Of a DNA stretch of 64,000 nt, positions 16,921 to 25,885 are shown in pieces. The first letter of the stretch is position 1; the number at the start of each line of letters is the position of its first letter. A program made the position numbers and the translations under genes. The notes beneath the pieces are model-generated. The model did not search any database and was not told the origin of the DNA. It saw only the letters and a list, made by a program, of their open reading frames with translations. Source of the stretch: Chitinophagales bacterium (GTDB lineage: Bacteria; Bacteroidota; Bacteroidia; Chitinophagales; Chitinophagaceae); the NCBI GenBank assembly GCA_017303335.1, contig JAFLBK010000004.1, positions 434,001-498,000 of the forward strand. Direction: 5' to 3'.

Positions 16921-17463
16921 TCAGAATTCTGCGTTTACGGAGATAGCTGGCTCTTTCGATACCTTTCCGGCCGCAATGGCGCCGCCGTTTACGTTAAAAT
17001 CCTCCAGTTTGATCTTGAAGTCGGAAGTAGCTTTGATTTTCGATCCGCTCACCACAATGGTTCCTGTTGATTCGATGGGTTTTGTTACGCCGTGAATGGT
17101 GATCTCGCCGGCTACGGTTACTTTATACGAACCGTCTTTCCCGAAATTCACGTCCTTCAGGTTCTTGATATCGCCTTTAAAGGTTGCTGTCGGGAATTTA
17201 TCGCTGTTCATCCAGCCCTCGGCATTGAAATGTTCCTGGATGCGGGGGTTCGAAAAAGCGAAGTTTTTAATGGTTACCTCAAAGGCCAGCTTACCTGTCT
17301 TGGTATCGAGCGATGCGATCGCCGTTTTATTGTCGGCCTTCGGTAATGCGTCGATGGCCGTGGTGGCATCGAAACTGATCACCGCCGAAGTGGTTGTTTT
17401 CTTTTGGGCGAACAGCGAACCGGTTGTCATAACCAGCGCAAGGATTAAGGTTGTTTTCTTCAT
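16921..17463 (-). CDS. YceI family periplasmic protein
   Basis: The product has 180 residues with a signal peptide (1-19, ending LFAQ). The YceI lipocalin-like fold is recognisable from AVISFDATTAIDALPKADN, then FEVTIKNFAF, FNAEGWMNSDKFPTATFKG and VAGEITIHGVTKPI. YceI proteins bind isoprenoid or other long-chain amphiphiles in a hydrophobic channel; the physiological role is generally unknown. It is preceded on the same strand by the OB-fold gene, with a 26-base gap, suggesting an operon that ends in the palindrome at 16870. Confidence 0.86.
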   Translation of the reverse strand: MKKTTLILALVMTTGSLFAQKKTTTSAVISFDATTAIDALPKADNKTAIASLDTKTGKLAFEVTIKNFAFSNPRIQEHFNAEGWMNSDKFPTATFKGDIKNLKDVNFGKDGSYKVTVAGEITIHGVTKPIESTGTIVVSGSKIKATSDFKIKLEDFNVNGGAIAAGKVSKEPAISVNAEF

Positions 17464-17489
17464 TTGGTTGATTTTTGTTTTTAAAAGGT

Positions 17490-17948
17490 TTATTTAGTAA
17501 GTGTACATCGTTTGAATTCTATCTTTTCCGATTCCAGTATCTCGCTGTAATTTCCGCCGCTGCAGGATCCTTTGATCGAAACGCGGTCGCCGGCTTTCAG
17601 CGCCCTGGCCTCGGCGAGGTGCTGGTCCTGGAACGCGAAGATGATGTAGGAACCGCTCAGGCTGTCGTTGATCTTGATATTGGCGGTGGTATCAGCCATC
17701 TCGATGGCGGATATCACCCCGCTCACCACGATGATCTTTTCGGTGTATTTGGCATTTGCCTGCCTGATGTCTTTTTTAAATTCCTGCATGAAAGCGCCGG
17801 CTTCCACGGTATAATCCGCCTTTACCGTTTTGGTATCGTCGAATTTCTCGGTGAACAGGTACCACAGCACAGCCACGGCTGCCAGTAAAAGAATCACAGC
17901 TGCGATCAGCCACTTTTTAATCCCACTCCTTTTTTTATTCCCGGTCAT
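17490..17948 (-). CDS. Membrane-anchored OB-fold (tRNA_anti-like) protein
   Basis: The product has 152 residues. A basic N-terminus (TGNKKRSGIKKW) and a single membrane helix (about 14-33) anchor it. The outer part carries YTVEAGAFMQEFKKDIRQANAKYTEKIIVVSGVISAIE and GDRVSIKGSCSGGN, the tRNA_anti-like OB fold seen in many Bacteroidota exported proteins. Function is unknown; the fold binds oligomers or small ligands. It is probably co-transcribed with the YceI gene. A TATATTTG promoter box lies 18-25 bases before the ATG. Confidence 0.75.
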   Translation of the reverse strand: MTGNKKRSGIKKWLIAAVILLLAAVAVLWYLFTEKFDDTKTVKADYTVEAGAFMQEFKKDIRQANAKYTEKIIVVSGVISAIEMADTTANIKINDSLSGSYIIFAFQDQHLAEARALKAGDRVSIKGSCSGGNYSEILESEKIEFKRCTLTK

Positions 17949-17965
17949 GGTAAAATTTTAGAGAT

Positions 17966-17973
17966 CAAATATA
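17966..17973 (-). promoter_or_regulatory. -7 box TATATTTG for the OB-fold/YceI unit
   Basis: Exact TAnnTTTG match on the minus strand, 18 bases upstream of the ATG at 17948, preceded by AAACATTG, as is the ndh box at 48427. A clear -33 TTTG was not found. Confidence 0.5.
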
Positions 17974-18097
17974 CAATGTTTAAACACCGAAAGTGCATAA
18001 CGGATGTCATTTTTTCCTTGGCAACCTGTTAAATCAGCATCGGGTAAAAGCGGGCAGGCGGCGAAACAGGGCATTATTGGCTATCTTTACGGCATCT

Positions 18098-19042
18098 ATG
18101 AATCCCTGTCTGAACGAGAAGAATAAGCGCCGAGCGTTTGTTTGCCTGCAGTTCCCCTTATCCGGACTTATTTTCATCTTTCTTTTCCTGATTTCACCGC
18201 TGAGCCATGGAGCCGGCCTGCCGGTAACATCCAGCCGGGAGGAAGCGATCCGGTACATTGAGGAGATCAAAAACCTGGAACGCAGCAACCACTGGCCGAA
18301 CATAAAGCCTTCCCTCTTCCTGCAGAACCTGAAACTGAATGTCACCGACCCGCTGAGCATCTACCCGGGAAACAGTACCAACTTCTGCGGGTACGGGGCG
18401 CTCTCCTATCTCTTCCTGCAGGATGATCCACTGGGGTATGCCAAACTGCTGGTTGAATTATACCAGGATGGAAAGGCTGTTTTCCACCAGGTGAAACTGG
18501 AACCATCCGAAGCCGTAAAAAGGGCGGCTGGCCAGCTCCGGTTTAAAGGAACACTCGACATACGGCCTGCCGAACAGATGCTGTTCATGACCCTGGCCGG
18601 CCACTACAAAGGCTACCTGAACTTCTTCAACCGCCGGTACAACCCGGGCGATGAGAATACATTCTGGGCTTCCTGCAACCTGGCCAAGTTCAACCGTATG
18701 GTGCGGCAGCTGCTGCTGTACAACGTAAAATCCCGGGGCGCCGATATGGCCCGGCCACAGATCGAAGACCTGCCCGGGTACATCCGGAAGCGGCTCGAAA
18801 CCGGCATCGTGGTACTGTACATCAATAACCGGATCGTACACCGGAAGAACCATGTTACCATCAAACTCTCGGTACCCACCCACTTTGTGATCGCCGAAAA
18901 GATCGAGATCGAAAACGATAAGATCACGCTGGTATACTGGGACTATGGCCGTAAAACACTTTTACAGATGTCGCCGGCATTCTTCAAGCGGATCGTCTTC
19001 GGGGTTACCCATTGCACAAAAAAGGAAAACAATGCGGATTAG
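18098..19042 (+). CDS. Exported protein of unknown family with possible papain-like triad
   Basis: The product is 314 residues from the ATG at 18098; a TATCTTTA promoter-like box lies just upstream, which supports this start over the longer frame from 17993. Residues 20-36 form a signal or anchor helix. The body is unrecognised. Three segments recall papain-fold C39-like peptidases: NFCGYGALSYLFLQ with C97 at a helix start, THFVIAEKIEIEND with H262, and ITLVYWDYGRKTLLQMSP with D282, in the order and spacing expected for Cys-His-Asp. This is inference from pattern only. The last 11 bases overlap the following lipoprotein gene, so the two are probably translated together. Confidence 0.6.
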   Translation: MNPCLNEKNKRRAFVCLQFPLSGLIFIFLFLISPLSHGAGLPVTSSREEAIRYIEEIKNLERSNHWPNIKPSLFLQNLKLNVTDPLSIYPGNSTNFCGYGALSYLFLQDDPLGYAKLLVELYQDGKAVFHQVKLEPSEAVKRAAGQLRFKGTLDIRPAEQMLFMTLAGHYKGYLNFFNRRYNPGDENTFWASCNLAKFNRMVRQLLLYNVKSRGADMARPQIEDLPGYIRKRLETGIVVLYINNRIVHRKNHVTIKLSVPTHFVIAEKIEIENDKITLVYWDYGRKTLLQMSPAFFKRIVFGVTHCTKKENNAD

Positions 19043-19640
19043 TATCCATACAACCCTTTTGTATGCGGCGCTTGCCGCAGTGCTCGGTTCCTGTTCGCCG
19101 AAAAACATTTCGTCGAAATACTATTACGAAAACGAGAAGGTACTCGATCGCATCGAAGAATCGTACAAGGAACTCAACAACCTCGCACCCTTCACGATAG
19201 GATTTACCGACCGTTCCTTCAGCACCCTTTCCCTGGAGATCATCACCGACACCCTCAGCTACATCTACGAATTCAACCTGGACGACCCGGGACTGGCCGA
19301 TACCCTTTCCAAATACCATCCCAAGCCCGCCAAAGTGCTGAACCTGGTGACACTGATGCAATCGATCCGCTGCACCTGGATACGCAGCCTGGATTATTAC
19401 GTGGATGAAAAAAAGAATTCGCTCATCTTTATGTCCATCAAACCCGTTGCACTCAAAGCGCCGCTCTCGTACCACAAATACTATGTGCTGACCTACTACC
19501 AGCAACCCCAGTATTTTGATGAAGAAGGCATGCTGCTCGACAACAAACGAACCGTACGCCGGCTGCGGAAAATAAACGGTGAAGTGTTCCGGAAGATCAA
19601 CGACAAGGTTTGCTACACGATCTCGGGCAACTTCCGCTAG
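19032..19640 (+). CDS. Lipoprotein of unknown function
   Basis: The product is 202 residues when started at 19032, which gives a lipoprotein signal ending AAVLGSC (Cys21). The mature region starts CSPKNISSKYYYENEKVLDRIEESY and contains a likely helical stretch and several beta strands (FTIGFTDRSFSTLSLEI, KNSLIFMSIKPVAL, YYVLTYYQQPQYFDEEG). No family is recognised. It overlaps the preceding exported protein by 11 bases, implying coupled production and possibly a physical partnership. The pair ends before yitT with no clear terminator. Confidence 0.65.
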   Translation: MRISIHTTLLYAALAAVLGSCSPKNISSKYYYENEKVLDRIEESYKELNNLAPFTIGFTDRSFSTLSLEIITDTLSYIYEFNLDDPGLADTLSKYHPKPAKVLNLVTLMQSIRCTWIRSLDYYVDEKKNSLIFMSIKPVALKAPLSYHKYYVLTYYQQPQYFDEEGMLLDNKRTVRRLRKINGEVFRKINDKVCYTISGNFR

Positions 19641-19758
19641 GCGGGAATGCAGCTTCAAAACGGCTCCTTTACATGCCGGATGGACCAGGGCTTTTAATGC
19701 CTTTCTAATAAAGCCCTGCTGCCGGTATTCTTACGATTATGGGTTATCTTCGGCATAC

Positions 19759-20736
19759 ATGAAAGCACTCATTACCCAACTGGTCAAGCGAACGATGCTG
19801 CGCAAAAAAAAAGCGGGCCGTGGCCGGCATGCCGAGTACAGCGCTTACGAGATCGCCATGGGTTTCCGGGAACTTAAGATCACCGTTTTACGTACCGGGC
19901 AGGATATCGTACTGATCATCGTCGGAATCTTTTCAGCGGCTTTCGGGCTCGAGAGTTTTCTGTTGCCCACCAATTTCATCGACGGCGGTGCCACCGGTAT
20001 TTCCCTGCTCATCAGTGAACTCACGGGCATGCCCCTGTATTACCTGCTTATTCTCATTAACATACCCTTTGTGCTCATGGGCTTCAAAACCGTGGGGCAG
20101 CAGTTCGCCATCAAAACAGGCCTGGCCATCCTCGGCCTGGCGCTCTGCGTGGCCTTTGTGCATTTCCCTGATGTAACGCATGATAAACTCCTCGTAGCGG
20201 TATTCGGAGGGTTCTTCCTCGGGGCAGGCATCGGACTAGCGGTACGGGGCGGTTCGGTGATCGACGGCACCGAAGTGCTCGCCATCTTCCTGAGCCGTAA
20301 ACTGGGTACCACCATCGGCGACATCATCATCGGCATCAACATCCTCGTTTTCTCGGCCGCGGCCTACTTCATAGATGTGGAAACCGCTTTGTACGCCATG
20401 ATCACCTACCTGTCCGCTTCCAAAACGCTCGACTTCATCATCGAGGGTATCGAAGAATACACATCCGTTACCATCATCTCCTCGCACAGCGACCAGATAC
20501 GGGAAATGATCATCAATAAAATGGGAAGAGGCGTAACGCTGTACAACGGGAAAAGCGGTTTTGGCAAAAGCGGCGAAACCCGGAACGTAGACATCGTCTT
20601 CACGGTCATCACCCGCCTCGAGCTCAACAAACTGAAAACCGAACTGATCAAGATCGACCCGAACGCGTTCATCGTGATGAGCAGTGTGAAGGATACCAAG
20701 GGAGGCATGATCAAAAAGCGCAGGCTCAAACATTAA
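19759..20736 (+). CDS. YitT family membrane protein with DUF2179 domain
   Basis: The product is 325 residues from the ATG at 19759. About five membrane helices occupy residues 45-225 (DIVLIIVGIFSAAFGLESF, YYLLILINIPFVLMGF and others), with the family motifs LLPTNFIDGGATGISLL and GIGLAVRGGSVIDGTEVLA. The C-terminal cytoplasmic DUF2179 domain begins near EYTSVTIISSH and ends in a basic tail (KKRRLKH). The transported substrate of YitT proteins is not established. It converges on the LysE gene and the two stop codons share the four bases TTAA at 20733-20736. Confidence 0.85.
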   Translation: MKALITQLVKRTMLRKKKAGRGRHAEYSAYEIAMGFRELKITVLRTGQDIVLIIVGIFSAAFGLESFLLPTNFIDGGATGISLLISELTGMPLYYLLILINIPFVLMGFKTVGQQFAIKTGLAILGLALCVAFVHFPDVTHDKLLVAVFGGFFLGAGIGLAVRGGSVIDGTEVLAIFLSRKLGTTIGDIIIGINILVFSAAAYFIDVETALYAMITYLSASKTLDFIIEGIEEYTSVTIISSHSDQIREMIINKMGRGVTLYNGKSGFGKSGETRNVDIVFTVITRLELNKLKTELIKIDPNAFIVMSSVKDTKGGMIKKRRLKH

Positions 20737-21368
20737 CCCACCCGGAAGAAAAGCAATTTCACCGCAAACAATACGATCAGGCTGCTCATGCCATAGCGCA
20801 GCCACTGCTGGTATTTCTCATTCCGGAAAAAGAAATCCGTGGCATAGCCGGCAAAGAAAACGACCAGGCAATTGGTGGTGAAACTGCCCAGCATCTGCAG
20901 GCCGCCCAGTACCAGGTTCTGTTTCCATACGCTTCCCCGATCCGGGTGAACGAATTGCGGGAGAATGGAAAAATAAAGCATCCACGAACCGGGGTTCAGC
21001 ATATTGCCGATAAAACCATCGGTATAAAAACGCCGGAGTTTTAATTCGGGCTTGGGGATACCGGCCTCCTTCCACGCAATGGTTTTAAGATTCTTATAGG
21101 CCAGGTAAAGAAGATAGGCGATGCCGCAATACCGCACGATATCGAGCACCTTCGGGTGTGCAAGCAGGAGCGCCGTTAAGCCGAAGGATACCGCCGCTAC
21201 GTGCAGCACAAAGGAACTCACCACTCCCGCCGCTGTGGCCCAGCCCGCTGTTCGTCCGTACTCGAAGGTATAGGTGAGGTAAAGCATCATATTGGGTCCG
21301 GGTGTGAGGGCGAATACCAGCACCAGTGTCATATACGGGATCAGTTCGTGCAGGGGCATGATGCTCAT
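20733..21368 (-). CDS. LysE/RhtB family amino-acid exporter
   Basis: The product has 211 residues with about six membrane helices, as expected for the family. The N-terminal signature FALTPGPNMMLYLTYTFEYGRTAGWATAAG is typical, with the TPGP motif near 22-25, and NMLNPGSWMLYF lies near 120-131. LysE-type proteins export basic or neutral amino acids or homoserine lactones; the substrate here is unknown. The start ATG overlaps the stop of the upstream Smr gene (ATGA at 21365-21368), so translation is probably coupled. The gene is convergent with yitT, sharing stop-codon bases. Confidence 0.86.
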   Translation of the reverse strand: MSIMPLHELIPYMTLVLVFALTPGPNMMLYLTYTFEYGRTAGWATAAGVVSSFVLHVAAVSFGLTALLLAHPKVLDIVRYCGIAYLLYLAYKNLKTIAWKEAGIPKPELKLRRFYTDGFIGNMLNPGSWMLYFSILPQFVHPDRGSVWKQNLVLGGLQMLGSFTTNCLVVFFAGYATDFFFRNEKYQQWLRYGMSSLIVLFAVKLLFFRVG

Positions 21369-22381
21369 TTGTATTCGAAGAATATTTCCGTTGCGCCGTA
21401 ACCGTATAAGTGATGGTATTGGTTCACGAAGGACTTTACTTCTTTTTTCAGCCGGAGTATATCATGGATCTCGTCACGCAGGCGGCCTTCTCCTACGCCA
21501 TGGATGATAACCAGGGATGGCTGGTAATGAGCCACGGCCAGGTTATAATACTTTTCAAAAGTCTTGAGCTGCAGACTGAGTATCTCGAAATTGCCCAGGT
21601 GCTTCCAGTCGTTTGTTATCTTTTCAATGTGCAGGTCCACCACGCTGCGTGCCGGCTCAAGATGCTGCCGGGCCCTGGATGCGTCGTACAGGCGAAAACC
21701 ACTGTTGCCCAGCCGGCTCAGGTCCATCTTCTCCTCTTCTACCTTGTCGGGATATTGTTCCAGCAGCGTATACCCGAATGAGGGTTCATTCTTCAACTGG
21801 ATCTCCTCGATCTTCTTGAAGAGCTGCTTTCCCTTGAGTTTGAGGGAAGCTTCAACATGCGGGGCCTTGCGCTTATCGGGCTCTTTGAGGGAAAATTCAA
21901 AATCAAAACGGGGACTGTCGCTCAGGTCTTCGAAGGGCACATCGTGCAGGTAGAAATCACGCAGTGGTTCCAGCGTATTTTTCAACTGGAATTCGCTCTG
22001 CCCGCCGATCATCAGGTTATAGGTAAAATGGTAGGCCGTTTCATCCTCGTTCACCAGGTAGAGTTTCAGTTTATCCACCACATCGTCATCAAACACATCT
22101 TTATCAAATACCGGGAAGAAAGAAAGCCGGATTCCATGGCCCTCTTTTTTTCGGGCGGGTTCCTTCTCCTTCTTCACCTGGTCGATGTACACTTTCTTCT
22201 TCTCAGCCTGTCGTTTTTCGGTGAACATCTTGAAATATGGAAAATCGATCTGGTCGGTATACGCCGGAAACCGGACGCCTTTCACTTCGATCATCACCAT
22301 CTTCTCATTCATGATCTCCACCACCTTGCCTTCTTCGTCGGTAAGTCGTACAATGATGGTATCGCCGGGTTCAAATTTCAT
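21365..22381 (-). CDS. DUF2027/Smr domain protein
   Basis: The product has 338 residues. The N-terminal 60 residues are a small beta domain (GDTIIVRLTDEEGKVVEI, then MVMIEVKGVRFPAY). A charged linker (about 60-85) leads to a central beta domain (FFPVFDKDVFDDD to DFEFSL), and the C-terminal 90 residues are an Smr domain: VDLHIEKI, then LVIIHGVGEGRLRDEIHDIL and GYGATEIFF. Smr domains are nucleases or RNA-binding modules related to the MutS2 tail; here the usual LDLHG is VDLHI. It heads a two-gene unit with lysE. A TATATTTG box lies 65 bases upstream. Confidence 0.85.
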   Translation of the reverse strand: MKFEPGDTIIVRLTDEEGKVVEIMNEKMVMIEVKGVRFPAYTDQIDFPYFKMFTEKRQAEKKKVYIDQVKKEKEPARKKEGHGIRLSFFPVFDKDVFDDDVVDKLKLYLVNEDETAYHFTYNLMIGGQSEFQLKNTLEPLRDFYLHDVPFEDLSDSPRFDFEFSLKEPDKRKAPHVEASLKLKGKQLFKKIEEIQLKNEPSFGYTLLEQYPDKVEEEKMDLSRLGNSGFRLYDASRARQHLEPARSVVDLHIEKITNDWKHLGNFEILSLQLKTFEKYYNLAVAHYQPSLVIIHGVGEGRLRDEIHDILRLKKEVKSFVNQYHHLYGYGATEIFFEYK

Positions 22382-22445
22382 ACAGAATGCCAGGGATTAT
22401 CCACACCGGAATACCAGCATGGTTTTGATTATGAGCACTTTACCG

Positions 22446-22453
22446 CAAATATA
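22446..22453 (-). promoter_or_regulatory. -7 box TATATTTG for the Smr gene
   Basis: Exact TAnnTTTG match on the minus strand, 65 bases before the ATG at 22381. In the same divergent gap a dyad AAACGAAA...TTTCGTTT (22501-22530) lies in front of the plus-strand YwqK gene and could be a regulatory site. Confidence 0.4.
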
Positions 22454-22581
22454 CAATCTCTGGCCCAGCCAGCCGGCCAAAAGCCCCGACAATTTCAGTT
22501 AAACGAAACAACTAAATCGTTTTTTCGTTTACATTTATGTACACTTAAGACAGCGATTACCGCCACCAAAACAAACCCATT

Positions 22582-25500
22582 ATGAAACCTGCTCTACTCG
22601 CTCTGTTATTACTATTATCCACTACATGTTCGATCGCTCAACGGGAATTGAAAAATCCGCTTATCGACAGCAAACAGGTGCTCGAAAAAGGATCGGAATT
22701 GTTCCAGGATGGAAAATTCAAGGAAGCGATCGATGAATACCTGAAAGTTCCTGTAAGCGACACCAACTACTCGGATGTGGTTAAGGAACTGATCAACAGC
22801 TATTACCGCGACAGCAACTATACAGCGGCTGAACAGTACAGCCGGAAAGCGCTCGACTATTTCCCTGAAAAGAAAGTGATCTGGCTGCGTTACCTGGCCG
22901 ATATCTACGACGATACCAAACGCACCCAGGAAGCCCTCGGTATCTACGACAGCATCCTGAAGATGAGTCCGCACGATTATCTCTCGTTCTATAACCGGGG
23001 CGTTTGCCTCTACCGCCTCGAGCGGCGTGATGAAGCCACGGCCGATTTCCAGCAATGCGTCATCTACAATCCTTTTTATCCGCAGGGTCACTATTTCCTG
23101 GGCCTTTGTGCCATGCAAAAGGGAAACCTTGTACAATCCATGCTCAGCTTCAGCACCAGCCTGATGGTGTACCCCGGCAACCGGAACTACAAACGCACGT
23201 TTACGCTGATGTCGAGCATCTCGGAAGTAAATACCCTGATCACCGAGTTACTGAAAAAATACCAGGCCGGAAAGGAAGATGATTTCGAATCGATCCAGGA
23301 TATCCTCGTCAGCAAGATCGCACTCGACAAAAAATACAAACTGAAGGTCGACCTCGAAGACCAGATTGTGCGGCAGTTGCAGGTGATCTTCGAAAAGCTG
23401 GAATACAATCCCAATGACAAAGGTTTCTGGATGCAGTATTACGTACCCCTCTACAAGAAGATATGGGATGAAAAAGCCTTCGAACCCTTTATCAATCATA
23501 TATGCAGCGAACTGTCCATCGAAAAGGTGAAGGATTATATGAAAAAGGAGAAAAAGAAAGTGGAGGCGCTGTCTACCCTCGCCGTGGAATACCTCTCCCA
23601 GGTGCGTAAAACAAACCAGGTAGATTATACCAGGCGGGCTTCCACCCGGCAGGGATTCTACATCAAGAATTACCTGGTAGCCGGTAAGGGCGAACTCGCC
23701 GTAAATGAAAAAAACGACGAACTGATGGTGGGGCCCTGGGAATTCTATTACGCCGGCGGACAGGTGAAATCCAAGGGTGTGTACGACAATGCGGGACTCC
23801 GGCAGGGCACCTGGACTTTTTACTACGAAAACGGGCGGCTCAAGGAGATCAGCATATTTAAAGACGACAAAGCCGAAGGCAAAAGCGAGAGCTGGTACGA
23901 TAACGGACTCCCTTACGTGATGGTGAACTACACGAACGATGAACGGGACGGGCTCGAGAAACGCTACTACTTCAACGGCAACCTGATGTCGGAAATAACA
24001 TACAAAAAAGGACTTAAAGAAGGACCGGCCAGATACTACGAAGCCGATGGACCGCTCAGCAGCACCTGCACTTATGTGAATGACTTGAAGGAAGGAGAAG
24101 AGATCACCTATTTCAGAAGCGGCAAGGTATCATCGAAGTCCACCTATGTAAAGGATGAGTCATCGGGCAATTATACCGAATACCATGAGAATGGAAAACT
24201 GAAACGTTCGGGCCTGCTGAAAGAAGGAAAATACAGCGGTCCCTGGAAATGGTATTTCGATAACGGGCAGACCGAGTTCATATGCAACTACGAAGATGGC
24301 GAATTCGAAGGCGAATTCCTCTCCTTCTACGCCAATGGCAAACCCGAAACCCGCTGTTCGTACAAACAGGGAAAGGTAGACGGCAAGAAAGAATACTTTG
24401 ACGACGATGGCATCATCTACAATGAAACCATTTTCGAGAAAGGCCGTTTACGCGACATCCGTTTCTTCGATAAGAAAGGCAACGTGATCGGAAGCACCTC
24501 GAGCCGGAAAGGCAATGCCAACATCATCTTCTTTGCGCCGGATGGCAGCAAGTCGCAGGAAGGCTATTTTTCCAAAGACGGTTACCAGGAAGGCAAGGGT
24601 GTAACCTATTACAAGAACGGCACGATCAGTTCCGAATCGAATTACAAGAACGGGATGCTGGAAGGGAAAAAGACCAGTTACTATGCCAACGGAAAGATCA
24701 GCCGGGAACAGGAATACAGCAATGATTCGAAGAACGGCTACAGCGTGAGCTACCACCAGAACGGTACCGTATCGGAGGAAGGATGGTATGTGAACGACGA
24801 ACGCCAGGGTACATTCCTGTCGTACAACCAGCTCGGGCAGGTTACCTCGAAACTGTATTACCTCAACAATAAGATACACGGCGAAGCGGTTTACCTCGAA
24901 GCAAACGGCAAGATCTCGCATTACGAGTATTACCAGTACGGGTGGCTGATGAAGATTGCGCAGCTGGATACACTGGGTAACACCGTGGCAAAGGCCGAAC
25001 TCGAAAAAGGCGAGGCACGTGTGCAGTTCAAATACCAGAACGGCAAACCCTACTTCGAAAGCAATTACAAACATTATAACCTCGAAGGCCCCTACCGTGT
25101 TTTCTATGGCGACGGCTCACGCAGCAGCCTCGGCTATTACAAATACGGCAATTCCGACAGTACCTATACCGCCTGGTTCAACAACGGCAAGCCGAAGATA
25201 GAAGGACGGTATAAGGACCTGGAGCGGGATGGGGTCTGGAAATACTATTTCCGTGATGGCGGGCTTTCGCAAACAGAACCCTACGTGAACGGCAAGCTGG
25301 AAGGAAAAGGAATTTCCTACAATGAGGATGGCACCGTTGATAAGGAATACAACTACAAGAACGGGAACATGGACGGCCCCTGCATCTACTACGGCGAAAA
25401 CAAGCAGGTAGCCCTTGTCATTTATTATAAAGACGACGAAGTGATCGGTTACAGTTACGAGGATAAATCCGGGAACCTCCTGCCCATGATCCCCATCGTG

Positions 25501-25881
25501 CATGGCACGGGTAAGATCGTGGCCTATTTCCGCAACGGGAAGAAAAGCGCCGAGATCCAGATGAGTGAAAGCGTGGCCGTCGGCGACCGGGTGCTCTACT
25601 ATTCCAATGGCAATGTGTATGTATCCGGTAAACGCGTCAACGGCAACGACGACGGCTTGAAAAAGATATACTACGCCAGCGGCAAACTGATGAAGGAAGA
25701 GAACTACCTGAATGGCAATCTCCATGGCACCAGCAGGTTCTACAACGAGAACGGAAGCCTCAAATGGGAACAGCAGTTCTGGGATGGGGAAGCCAACGGC
25801 GTTTTCAACTATTACGAAGGCGGCAAAATCACCGAAACCCATTATTACTATTACGGCTCGCTCCAATCTGTAAAAAAATAA
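22582..25881 (+). CDS. Secreted TPR protein with about 30 YwqK/MORN-like repeats
   Basis: The product has 1099 residues. After a signal peptide (1-19) come TPR units (about 30-210: GSELFQDGKFKEAIDEYLKV, then AEQYSRKALDYFPEKKVIWL and DYLSFYNRGVCLYRLERRDEA). A charged helical linker reaches about 350. From about 380 to the end I count about 30 units of roughly 23 residues with the pattern GxWxxYYxNGxLxxExxYxxGxxxG, the MORN_2/YwqK type. Such repeats form long beta-hairpin stacks. The name antitoxin sometimes attached to YwqK is not supported here. The TPR part suggests a protein-binding scaffold at the cell envelope. It heads a three-gene unit with two DUF3857 proteins, starting four bases before the next gene. 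Confidence 0.85.
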   Translation: MKPALLALLLLLSTTCSIAQRELKNPLIDSKQVLEKGSELFQDGKFKEAIDEYLKVPVSDTNYSDVVKELINSYYRDSNYTAAEQYSRKALDYFPEKKVIWLRYLADIYDDTKRTQEALGIYDSILKMSPHDYLSFYNRGVCLYRLERRDEATADFQQCVIYNPFYPQGHYFLGLCAMQKGNLVQSMLSFSTSLMVYPGNRNYKRTFTLMSSISEVNTLITELLKKYQAGKEDDFESIQDILVSKIALDKKYKLKVDLEDQIVRQLQVIFEKLEYNPNDKGFWMQYYVPLYKKIWDEKAFEPFINHICSELSIEKVKDYMKKEKKKVEALSTLAVEYLSQVRKTNQVDYTRRASTRQGFYIKNYLVAGKGELAVNEKNDELMVGPWEFYYAGGQVKSKGVYDNAGLRQGTWTFYYENGRLKEISIFKDDKAEGKSESWYDNGLPYVMVNYTNDERDGLEKRYYFNGNLMSEITYKKGLKEGPARYYEADGPLSSTCTYVNDLKEGEEITYFRSGKVSSKSTYVKDESSGNYTEYHENGKLKRSGLLKEGKYSGPWKWYFDNGQTEFICNYEDGEFEGEFLSFYANGKPETRCSYKQGKVDGKKEYFDDDGIIYNETIFEKGRLRDIRFFDKKGNVIGSTSSRKGNANIIFFAPDGSKSQEGYFSKDGYQEGKGVTYYKNGTISSESNYKNGMLEGKKTSYYANGKISREQEYSNDSKNGYSVSYHQNGTVSEEGWYVNDERQGTFLSYNQLGQVTSKLYYLNNKIHGEAVYLEANGKISHYEYYQYGWLMKIAQLDTLGNTVAKAELEKGEARVQFKYQNGKPYFESNYKHYNLEGPYRVFYGDGSRSSLGYYKYGNSDSTYTAWFNNGKPKIEGRYKDLERDGVWKYYFRDGGLSQTEPYVNGKLEGKGISYNEDGTVDKEYNYKNGNMDGPCIYYGENKQVALVIYYKDDEVIGYSYEDKSGNLLPMIPIVHGTGKIVAYFRNGKKSAEIQMSESVAVGDRVLYYSNGNVYVSGKRVNGNDDGLKKIYYASGKLMKEENYLNGNLHGTSRFYNENGSLKWEQQFWDGEANGVFNYYEGGKITETHYYYYGSLQSVKK

Positions 25882-25885
25882 CCGT

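Noticed and set aside
22582..25881. Toxin-antitoxin system
   Set aside because: The YwqK repeat type is sometimes labelled antitoxin, but no toxin-like neighbour exists and the protein is exported.
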